A DNA stretch of 64,000 bases from positions 33,263-97,262 of the forward strand of contig JBBHKE010003463.1 in the NCBI GenBank assembly GCA_037447655.1, given 5' to 3'. Of the stretch, positions 33,511 through 43,194 are shown piece by piece. The notes below the pieces were generated by a model that did no database searches, was not told where the DNA came from, and was given only the letters and a program-made list of their open reading frames with translations. The stretch is from Zygnema cylindricum. Taxonomy: Eukaryota; Streptophyta; Zygnematophyceae; Zygnematales; Zygnemataceae. Numbering within the stretch: position 1 is the first letter of the stretch; each line of letters opens with the position of its first letter. The translations under genes and the position numbers were made by a program.

Positions 33511-36270
33511 TGACGGATCCACGTCAAAGATGGTCGTAAGGAACTCCTTGCCTTTCACGACCTCCATGAGCTCAAGGTGAAGAAGGAGTTGGTACAGAGA
33601 GTGGCTCAGACAGATCGAGTCAGATTGGTTAGACCCGTGGGAGGGGTGGTGGAGATTTTGAGCAGTTCTTCGGAGAGCAGCTCCTCACACTCGGTGCAGG
33701 ACTGGTCCCAGAGAGCCCCCTATTCTCGCCCTCCCCCATCTTCCTCTCAGGCCACCGCAGCAAGCACACCCACCCGAGAAGGTACCTCTTCTCGGCCTCG
33801 TAGAGTAGAAGGGGGTATCAAGAGGGAAACACGAGATCCATTGAGAGGGAAGAGGTTTGACCACCGTCAGAGCAAGGGGAGATTTGCACCGCTTCCCAAG
33901 GAGGAGACTTCCCCAACTCCTGTGTCCGCATCAACCGAGAAACCAACTCCTGCACCACCGCGTGACAGCCCTCCCGGAGGGCTCGGCGATCCGAACCAAT
34001 TGATCAAGAGGTTCCGGGTACGGGACTAGAAGATTTGTCCGAGGGGTGGTGGCGGACCAGACCCAATGATCCCAAAATTCCGGGAATCGAGATAGCGGAT
34101 CTTACCAAAGTAGTGGAAAAAGCCAAAGAACTAGTGGAGGATCAGAGATCGTAGGGACAGGCTACGGCGGGGGCCGAACCCGTCACGGTAGATTGGGAGG
34201 CCTTAGAGGAAGAGAGGCGAAAGGCATGGGAAACATGAATTGACGCTCATTAGCGAAGCTCCGCGTAGGACAAGTGTGATTCTTAGCGTGAAGATTCCTC
34301 CTACACTAAAGATAGGGCCGAATTCAGAATCTCCCGCAGCGGGGACTTCACCTCTCGCCAGTACCTAGCCTGAAATGCCTTATTCGAAGCAAAGCCAAAA
34401 TCCTCTCCTTCCGCGGAAAGGGGAGGAAATCACAAAACCTAATGTGGAGGGTTTAGGTGCAGATCTACTTTCGGGAAACGCTTCGGTTCTTCGGGGAGAG
34501 ACTACCTTTGTCTCGGTGGAGGTGTCTACTACTGTGGAGGCGTTAGTGGAGTTACGACCTAGCGAGAGGATTCACATTCCCTTGAGGGCTCCTGCACCAC
34601 CTCTCACTTCTCCCAGAGAATCCCCGGAGCCCCCATCTTTGGCTCCTCCACCTTATTCCTCTCACTCCTCGGAACACACCACAGGACCCCGAAGAGTCTA
34701 GATCCCTTTCATTCGCCATTCGTTTCTCCTGCTGCAGCTGTCCGTGGGTCGCCAGGTCCGCCTTTTTTGCCCTAGAAATACTACGTACCCGCCTATTCTC
34801 CTCCTCATCGACGCTCCTCTTCCTCTAGCTCCAGAACTTCACCTCCTAAGACCTCTAGAAGGCACAACAGGAGACAGACACCTTTCCCCGCAAGGGCTCG
34901 GCTGTCTTTGTCTCCATCTCCTTCGCCGTCTCCGCCACCAGCCATCCCCTAAAAGTCTGTGAACAAGCCACGTCTCCACCTCCCATCGGTGGCAACTGTT
35001 CTCCAGGATCCACAATATTCAGCTGGACATAGAGGAGTAGTGGGTGACATCCTACCTCCCACCATCTTTTCCTGCGCTGATACTTCCTCAGTGGGAGGGG
35101 GATCCACGCCACAGGGAGCCGCATTGTCTCGCAGAGAAGGACCCAGTTCCGATCCCAAGGAAGAGGATACTAGAGTCATCTCACCCAATCTATTTGTAAG
35201 CCCCACCGGGCCTTCCTCTTCCCATTTCACGAAATCTGCTGAGGAAGAAAAAGAGATGGGGTATATCTGGATCTTTACGGGAGACAGCTCGAGGATCGCT
35301 TTCTCGGATTTCGAGTTGTTGTGGAAATCGTTCACCCAATCTGAAATCAATAGATATAGCGGAGGAGCCATTCCGGATGACTTCGAAACCACCCTCTTCC
35401 CCATGATGGTCAACTACCTTTCTGGAGGGGTGTTGGCAGATTACAAGGAGCGTCAACCTCTTTTGATGGCTCTTAGCATTAAAATCTCGGATCCAGCCCT
35501 TGATGCCGATGTTTTGCAAGCAGAGGCTGACTTGGCCGCGGCTGCGGCGACCCTTGTGATTGCTACCTTTACACAGGGCATGAAACTACAGGCGCAAGGA
35601 AGTGCTTATGTTAACCAGCTGCAGGCGATCTAGGAAGCCGAGGGAGCAACTCGCATGGTGGCCAACCCAAACCCTTGTACCACCCTGCTAAATATCTAGA
35701 GACTCCTCTACACAGAGAGGAACGAGTTCGCAATCAAGGAATTGAGGGTATTCCAATGTTTGAAGAACGAGACTCCCCAGACTCTGTTTAACGGACTCTC
35801 AAGTCTCTTTCAAAAGACAAAGTTGTCCACGATTGATCTTCCGGTAATGGCCACAAAATATTTCATCCCTGTTTGTAATTCCTTTGGGACGACAAGGCAG
35901 ACTACACTGGATAATCAGATTGTAGGATAGGCAATTCGCGACATTAATCCCTCAGCCAAGGACATTTCAATGGTGTGTCCATAGTGAGGCAAGGGAGAAG
36001 GCCGTGACCAGCAAGGCCCGAGCAAATTTGGCAGGGTTCCTCAAGGAGACCTCTTTGAATGAGGAGGAAAAGGCTGAACTTCAAGCTTTCTGAAAGCTTA
36101 AAGGGAAGCAAGTGGCTCACAGCAAGTCAAAGCCAGCTATGGGAGCAGATGAGCGGGTATTTCTCTATGATTGCCTGAATTGTCAGCAACCGGGTCATGG
36201 GTGGTAGCATTGCACCAATAAACTTAAACCGAAGCTGGCTTTAAAACTTAAAGAATGGGAGAAAGAACGG
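33510..36270 (+). pseudogene. gag of gypsy D
   Basis: Open pieces at 33577-34029, 34375-34701, 34959-35633 and 35742-35930 cover a Pro/Ser/Arg-rich amino part and a helical middle (LADYKERQPLLMALSIKI). A nucleocapsid zinc knuckle follows at 36172-36213 (C-X2-C-X4-H-X4-C, CLNCQQPGHGW-stop-HC), with TAG inside the knuckle. Two frames are used, so at least one frameshift and several stops break it. The amino part has a second copy on the minus strand at 28380-29720. Gag would form the particle in the active ancestor. Confidence 0.7.
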
Positions 36271-36324
36271 GCAGAAAGAACTTTGAAACCAGATGTTTTC
36301 CAAACCAAGACTGGTAACGAGGAC

Positions 36325-37345
36325 TTCAATCTACAAGTGGTGTCATTGACAGTTCCCGACACCAGACTTCGTATTTTATCTTTATTTTTAGGAATTAGTT
36401 CCGACTTGGAAGCAGTTTTGAAATCAGGATATCGGGTGGAGTTATATACATTAGTCGAAATTTCACCGGCGGCCTAGGCAGTCAGCAAACACCGCCTCCA
36501 GCAATTGCACCGTTTAGTTCCTCAACAGCTTCCTATGTCTGCCATTTCCCAAGCTCACCGGAGTCTTCCCCAGATTCTGGATAACATAATGGCACCTGAT
36601 TTAGTTAGCTTGGGCAAAGTAGATACGGTGGTGGCGGGTTGGCCTTGTCCCTAGCAGGACAAGGAAAAGGGCATCAAGACTACAAGAGTGGCACATTCTA
36701 TCGGATGATTACATTAATATCTTGGATCCAGCAGATCCAGGACACACCAGTAGGGTACATCATGGAGAATGTCCACCTGGGAGATGATAGACGGGAAGAG
36801 GTTGCAGCGAGCTGGAAACATGTAACCCAAATTTTAGGAGCTCCCTTGGTTTATGACGCTGCTCACATGGGATCCGAGCACACAGACTCCGGGCATATTG
36901 GACCAATATTATCCCGCTTCCAATCCTTCGGCAATTGTTGGAAAAGTTGACCCCCGACCCTCAGATTTCAGTGCAAAAGATACTTGGGGAAGGTAGAATG
37001 GCAACACATGTAACGAAACCGGATCGTACTCCTTTCTTCCGATGCAATACACCCGGATATCCAAGCCGAGCCCTTCCTACGTTGGTCTCTTTTCCCCACA
37101 GTCACGCTTATCGGAAAGGAGCAAGTGGGATGATTTTTGACAGCAAAGCAAGAATTTGGACAGCACAACCATTTCGGACGGAGAACAAGCCATGGGATAC
37201 CATCCGAGAACCACAGCCGCACCAAGTATTTCAGACACACAAAGGTGCAGCTTAATAGGGCAGAGCATGGATTCGAATGCCATTACATGGGTTACAAAAC
37301 ACTCTCTTGCCTATTCCAATCTCCATTCTCCAGATTCACGCAGCA
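36325..37345 (+). pseudogene. C5 cytosine DNA methyltransferase domain, copy 1 (DNMT3/DRM-like) in gypsy D
   Basis: Motif I is LSLFLGISSDLEAVLKSGY (near 36375-36430). Motif IV reads GWPCP at 36640 because about 10 bases present in copy 2 are deleted after the catalytic Cys. Motif VI is MENVHL (36760). Motif VIII is frameshifted by one missing base near 36875. Motifs IX-X follow as KILGEGRMATHVTKP and a final QRCSLIGQSMDSN block (37240-37280). The family transfers methyl from S-adenosylmethionine to cytosine. This copy has motif I, unlike copy 2, but is inactive. The AHR-x-R-x-YW form of motif VIII in copy 2 suggests a DNMT3/DRM rather than DNMT1 type. Confidence 0.8.
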
Positions 37346-38400
37346 GCTACCTTCAAGCTCTTACATTGTTGTCCATGCAAGCAACTTTGCAGTTTGAGGG
37401 GGGGAGAGAGAGGAGAAAAATTCTACACCCTAGAGTTCCTTTGGTGGGGGGGAACGGTAGTTCAGAATGGGACAGCTTAGCGGAAGTTGTCAGTAGTAAA
37501 GTATTATCTGGAGGAGTAGAGGCGGATCCACACGAGGGGCTAGAATTCGACATCAACCTCTGGGGGAGACCATCGAAAGCTCGTGCCGCGATTGAGCCGA
37601 GAAAAATGGATTGGACTCTGGGGGAGTAGCTCAACCGTCAACAGAAAGAGCAGCTAACAGAACTCTTGGCCAGAAACAATCAGGTTTTCTCATGGTCAGA
37701 AACAGATGTCCGAATCTACAAAGGAACCCCCTTTAGGATTAATTTGATTGACGAAACCGCAACTGTCTGGAAGTAACAATATCCCATAATCTTCAAGGAA
37801 AAGGAGTTTATTAGCGCAAAAGTCCAAACTTTGGCGGACGCCGGGTAGGTTCAGGAAAACACCGGACTCCATGGGTTTACTTCCCCCACAGTTCTCCCTC
37901 CTAAGAAGGACTCGTCCGGGAAAACTGTGGATTTCCAAATGTGTGGGGATTACCACATGTTGAACACGACCACCATACCTGACCAGTATCCAATGCCAAC
38001 CCCGGAAGAGATATTCGACTCTCTTGCTGGAACCACTATCTTCTCCACCCTGGACATGAAGAATGGATTCCACCAGATTGCCATGGAACCGAAACACCGG
38101 GAGAGAACGGCATTATGGGCAAGATCCAGACTTTATGAGTGGATGTACATGCCCTTCGGACTGAAAAATGCACTAGCCAAGTTCTAACGGGCCATGGACG
38201 AAGCGCTCCGAGGAATCAATTGTGCCCGGTGCTACATCGACGATGTGATAATATTCTCCAAGACCTTTGAAGAACACCTAGAGCATATCCAGATCGTTCT
38301 CCGAGCTCTTCAAGCAGCGGGCTTGAAATGTCACCCGGGCAAGGGTATTTTTGGGGTGCAGAAAATTATTTACCTCGGACATGAGGTGACTCTTGGAACA
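37345..38400 (+). pseudogene. Linker and reverse transcriptase, copy 1, of gypsy D
   Basis: After a linker ending LEFDINLWGR comes the gypsy RT: LLARNNQVFSWSETDV, GFTSPTVLPPKKDS (about 37875), YPMPTPEEIFDSLAGTTIFS, TLDMKNGFHQIAMEPKHR, the catalytic CYIDDVIIFSK (38228-38260) and IIYLGHEVT (38370). TAG or TAA codons occur at 37627, 37774, 37845 and 38186. The sequence then switches within a few bases into DNMT copy 2 instead of continuing to the RT connection domain. Confidence 0.85.
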
Positions 38401-38404
38401 GTGG

Positions 38405-39345
38405 GTCTTGAAAACAAGATATCTGGTGGAGTCATACACAGCCGTGGAAGTATCTCTCGAGGCTAGGGATGTCAGCGAACATCGCCTCCACCAACTTTAT
38501 CACCAATATCCTCAACAACTTTCAGTATCCGCCTTCTCCAAAGCTCACCGTAGTCTTCCCCACAATGTAGAGAACATCATGGCGACCCACCTAGCCAGTT
38601 TGGAAAGAGTGGATTTGGTGTTGGCAGGCTGGCCTTGTCAAGGATACTCCTTAGCAGGACAAGGAAAAGGGCACCAAGACCGCAGAAGTGGAACCTTTTT
38701 TCGATTGATCGAGTTAATCTCAAGGCTTCAACAGCTCCAGGAAACGCCGGTGGGGTACGTTCTGGAAAATGTCCACCCACGAGATGATAAACGAAAACAG
38801 GTTGCGGACAGCTGGAATCATGTAACCCGGATCTTAGGGGCTCCCTTAGTTTTCGACGCCGCACAGCTGGGATCCCGGGCACACCGAGTCCGGGCATATT
38901 GGACCAACATGATCTCGATTCCAGTCCTCCTACAATTGTAGGAGAAAGAAATCCCCGACCCGAAAAATTGCGTTCAGCAAATACTTGGGGAAGGTAGAAT
39001 AGCCACACTTGTGACTCGACCCGATCGCCCACCTTTCTTCCAGTGCAACAGACCGGGATTCCCAAGGAAAGCCCTCCCAACATTGGTCTCTTACCCTCAC
39101 AATCACGCATATCGCAATGGAGCGGCAGGAATGATTTTTGACAACAAAGCACGACTCTGGACAACACGGACGATTGCCGAACAGGAAGAACCAATGGGAT
39201 TTCAGAAAGGAACAACAGCAGCACCAGGTATGTCAGACCTTCAGCGGTGCAGCCTTATGGGGCAAATTATGGATTTGAATTTGGTCACATGGGTACTCAA
39301 GCATGCACTCGCCTTTTCCAGTCTCACGTCCCTGGAATCACAGGC
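38405..39345 (+). pseudogene. C5 cytosine DNA methyltransferase domain, copy 2, in gypsy D
   Basis: A single frame from 38393 to 38941 carries motif IV AGWPCQGYSLAGQGKG (38628-38670) with the catalytic Cys, motif VI VLENVHP (about 38760) and motif VIII QLGSRAHRVRAYWTN (38865-38909). A TAG at 38939-38941 follows, where copy 1 has TTG (Leu). The same frame then continues through VQQILGEGRIATLVTRP and the motif IX-X region LQRCSLMGQIMDLNLVTW. Motif I is missing because the sequence is fused to RT copy 1 upstream. So the catalytic motifs are intact but the cofactor-binding start is lost and one nonsense codon is present. Confidence 0.87.
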
Positions 39346-40425
39346 TATTTACCTTCAAGCTCCTCATTTATTAGCGATGCAGGCAACTTTGCATCTTGAG
39401 GGGGGGAGAGCAAGGAGAAGAAAAACCAAACTTCACATTTTACCGCCGCAAGTTTTCCTAGCAGCGGGGGAGAGCGGCTCAGATGGCGACAGCCTACCGG
39501 AAGTTGTCAGCAGCACTGTGCTAGCCAGAGAGGTAGGGGCAGATCCACCGGTAGGGTTGGAATTCGACATTAACCTCTGGGTTAGATAGTCAGAAGCTTG
39601 GGCTGCCGTTGAGCCGGGGAAAATGGATTGGACCCTGGGGGAGCAGTTGAACACTCAGCAGAAGGCACGACTCTCGAAGCTGTTGGTCGAAAATAAACAT
39701 GTGTTCTCATGGTCAGAAACAGATGTCGATATCTACAAATGAACACCTTTCCGAATGGATTTGATTGACAAGTCGGCTACTTTTTGGCAAAGCAGTATCC
39801 TCTCAATTTGAGGGAAAAGGAATTCATCACGGCTAAAGTCCTGACATTGGTGGAAGCCGGATTGGTTCAGGAAAGTACCAGACTGCATGGGTTTGCTTCC
39901 CCGACAGTCCTCCCTCCTAAAAAGGACTCGTTCGGGAAAATTGTAGATTTTCGGTTGTGTGGAGACCATCGCATGCCGAACACGGCCACCATCTGTGACC
40001 GGTATCCGATGCCGACTCCGGAAGAGATATTCGACTCTCTTGCAGGTGCTACTATATATTCTACTCTGGACATGAAGAATGGTTTCCACCAGATTGCTAT
40101 GGAACCAAAGCACCGGAGAGAACTGCATTTTGGGCGGGTTCTAGACTTTATGAATGGATTTACATGCCTTTCCGGCTTAAGAATGCTCCGGCAAAATTCC
40201 AACGGGCAATGGACGAAGCGCTCCGAGAAAACGATTGTGCTGGTGCTATATTGATGATGTTATTATATTCTCAAAGACTTTTGATGAACACCTGGAGCAT
40301 ATCCAGATCGTTCTCCGCGCACTTCAAGCAGGGGGTTGAAATTGTCACCCGGGCAAAGGCATTTTTGGGGTGCAGAAAATCATTTACCTCGGACATGAGG
40401 TGACTCCCAGGACTGTGGGTCCCCA
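39345..40425 (+). pseudogene. Linker and reverse transcriptase, copy 2, of gypsy D
   Basis: The linker (LEGGRARRRKTKL.. to GLEFDINLW, 39570) is followed by RT: LLVENKHVFSWSETDV, GFASPTVLPPKKDS, YPMPTPEEIFDSLAGATIYS, TLDMKNGFHQIAMEPKHR. A one-base deletion near 40240 shifts the frame immediately before the YIDD motif. KIIYLGHEVTPRTVG closes the segment. Stops at 39588 and 39741. It is diverged from copy 1 throughout, so the two copies were separate for some time or came from different elements. Confidence 0.85.
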
Positions 40426-41007
40426 CATGGTCAAGGTGGCAGTCCTTAACGCTCTCCACCCACCAAAGGACATCTCGGCCTTTCGCACTTTTCTGGGTCT
40501 GGCCAATTACTATCGGCGGTTTATCCCAGAGTTAGTTGTCACGGCCAGCCCCTTAACCAGCTACTGCGGAAGGACCAAGAATGGCAGTGGGCCGAAGAAC
40601 AACAGATGTCCTTCCAGTTCTTGAAGGATGCTCTAAAGCAGCACACTGTGCTCCAGATGCCTGATCAACATAGACCTTTCCTCCTTTATACTGATTGGAG
40701 CAGGTTTAGATTGGGAGCGGTTCTGGCTCAAGTCGATGATGCTGGAGCTGAATATGTGGTGGCCTACGTCAGTAGGAGCAACAACATGGCAGAGGGGAAT
40801 TATAGCAGTTACCACAAAGAGTTACTCGCAGCGTTTTGGGCCATCCAACATTTCCGGCCTTATTTGTACATAATCCATTTCACACTGATTACGGATCTGA
40901 AACCCTTGAAATGGATCATGGAAAATAGTAAGTTAAGCGGCAAAGTCGCCAGATGGGTTCTTATCATGCAGGAATATAATTTCGACATTGTTCATAGGGC
41001 AGGGGAG
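40425..41007 (+). pseudogene. RT connection and RNase H of gypsy D, cut by copia E
   Basis: PPKDISAFRTFLGLANYYRRFIPEL (connection domain) leads to RNase H: LYTDWSRFRLGAVLAQVDD (usually TDAS..GIGAVLSQ), VAYVSRSNNMAEGNYSSYHK and FDIVHRAGE. The frame ends at the copia E insertion (TSD 41003-41007) and resumes at 47911 with the expected DGLS segment. Confidence 0.85.
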
Positions 41008-42067
41008 TGTAGAAATTAATGATCCGTTTAAAGTATTTTCTAGGTCTAAATATAAATATATAAAGAAGCCGAGGCAGTCTACCTCTAACTTCTCTCTCCA
41101 ACTCTCAAACTTGTCGCAGTCACTGAGAAATTGGAGAGGAAGCTAGAGCCATGGCTACCTAGGCTATCCAGAGGTTTACGGGAAATATATATTAGTTTAT
41201 TTACAATTAGGGGTTTATTTACTAAAAAGATATGTGCCGGCCATAGGATTTGATCTTGGTACCTGCCGGCCGGCAAGTAGCCGGTAGCCTTAGCCGTTAA
41301 GTCTTCAACTAGTGTTACGTACGATATGGTTTAATATTTACTTAAACATTACCAAGTAGGATAATTCATTTAACTGTAATTGTTTACGGGATACATAGAT
41401 CCAGTAATGTAAAAGTACGGATTACGGTACGGATAAGAAACCAATTCCGCGCATTTATTTCTTTAGGGAAACGAATACCGCGCATGAATTTATTACGGCT
41501 ACGATTAAATGTGAATTTAATCGGACGGCCGGAATTAACTCCGAGATCGCCGAAGAGGATTTCGGCGGTTTTTGGTCATCGCCACATCGGATGACACGTG
41601 GAGGAATGACATTGGATCGCAGCATCTCTGAGGATTAAGGGAGCGAATCCGGATATACCACGTGTCGACATTTAGGCCATGTCGTACAGTGTCCGTACAG
41701 AAAGTACATCGGCAGCTGTATTTTTGTGTACGCAGGTGTAATCTGATTGGCTCCGTACATCAAAAACTAGAGTCTATGAGAGAGATAGGACTTAGAAAAA
41801 TTAGGAGATAGGATCCTCTCTCCTAGAGAGCTTCTATACAAAAGGTCAACTTTGACCCTCCATAACTTACTGCCCAGGGGAGAAAATTCAGAGATTCTTT
41901 TTGCTATTGACTCAGGGGAGTCTTGCCTTTACATGGGTGAAGGTGGTCAGAGTTATTGTCTACCAGGGCGGCGGTTGTTTTTGATCAAACACAAAGGTGA
42001 CAAAGTTATCCTAGATGCTTCTTGGAAGCTGTCCACTCTGAGGACTTATGGAGGTCTCAAAGTTGCA
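41008..42067 (+). repeat. 5' LTR of copia E
   Basis: TGTAGAAATTAATG..AAGTTGCA, 1060 bp. Contains a minus-strand tRNA-like segment (B-box at 41246-41256) and, at its 3' end, the ATG (42048) of Gag. Matches 46845-47905 with scattered substitutions. Confidence 0.93.
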
Positions 42068-43000
42068 GGTTATGGGCCCATCCTATAGGGTACCAATGTT
42101 TAATGGACCTGGCTTCATATACTGGGAAAGTATGATGATAGTAGCTCTATGCGAAAAAAGGTTTTGGGGGATAGTGAGTGGACGATTGGGGCGTCCATCA
42201 AGTCTTGGAATCCCTTCAGGGTTTGGAGGAAGCAGATTCACCAGGAAAGAGGATCCACCTTCAACGGAGGAAACAAAGGAAGGAGAGGTGGTGGACAAAG
42301 GAAAGGAGAAGGAGACGACCACACCAATAGCAACTGGTTCGGCATTCATGTCACCTATTCCGAGGAACGAGGAGAATGATACTGAAACCTGGGACTTCAA
42401 CAATATGGCGGCAAAGCACATCATCCTACGCCATCTCACTCAAGGACTTCAATGTCCTCATTTGCAGGTAGAAAGGACATCCGATCTTTGGATGGCTCTC
42501 ATAGAGATGTACCGAAGTGGTACGATTCAGAAACAACAGTTGGCTGTTCACAAAGTTAAGGAGTATGTATACAAAGGGGGAAAGATGTTGGATTTTTGCA
42601 ATGAGCTTGCTACACTCTTCATGGAGCTAGAGAGTGCGGGAAAAGATTTTAGTGAAAAAGAAAAGGTTAACTGTTTATTGATGAAGTTACTCGATGAGTT
42701 CGAGAACATAGTCAACCGTGTGCAGGACTTGCCGGACTGAAGGTGAATATGGAACTCAGTGGTAGGGATGATTCTCGTTCGGGAGAATACGATTGAGATT
42801 CGAAGGGGAGGAAAGAGTGGCCAAGCCTTGGCAACTGCGACCGATTGGACGAACAAGGATTCCGGGAAACCGGTCGGAAACTATGGGGGGAGGGAGCAGA
42901 AAAATCAGACCGACGAGTTCGGACCAAGGGCTCCCAAAGGTTTATGTCATTTATGTAAGAAACCTGGGCACTTTATGGCAGAGTCACTAAGCTAACCGAG
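42048..43000 (+). pseudogene. gag of copia E
   Basis: The frame opens at the ATG at 42048 inside the LTR and runs 230 codons to a TGA at 42738, with UBN2-type Gag features (FIYWESMMIVALCEKRFWG; HIILRHLTQGLQCPHLQVER; MLDFCNELATLFMELE). The rest is in another frame, with a zinc knuckle at 42945-42986 (CHLCKKPGHFMAE). Its last Cys is lost through a one-base deletion compared with the GAGTGT of copia A. An LTR-internal start fits a transcript beginning upstream in the LTR. Confidence 0.8.
42068..42080 (+). other. Primer-binding site of copia E
   Basis: GGTTATGGGCCCA directly after the LTR, complementary over 13 bases to the anticodon arm of initiator tRNA-Met as remembered. The same bases encode Val-Met-Gly-Pro within the Gag reading frame. 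Confidence 0.75.
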
Positions 43001-43194
43001 CTTCGGTTAAAGGAGGGGCAGACCGGTGGTACCCCGAGAGGAAAGAAAAAGGCCCTTGTGACAGAAGTACAAGAGGCGAATCTGAGGACGAGGACGATGA
43101 ACTCCTTTTAGATGAGGAGTTGGAGGCGAAAAACGAGGTCGAAATTCCACGAAGGCAGAAATGTGCTTACGGTGGATTGAAAGGTGAAGCAGGC

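Noticed and set aside
38393-38941. DNMT as bacterial contamination or a restriction-modification gene
   Set aside because: It is embedded co-linearly between gypsy RT segments, present twice, and has a DNMT3/DRM-like motif VIII.
41225-41300. Genuine host tRNA gene in the LTR
   Set aside because: Only the B-box and T-arm-like part is convincing; no full cloverleaf or acceptor pairing can be drawn, and it repeats in every LTR of the family.
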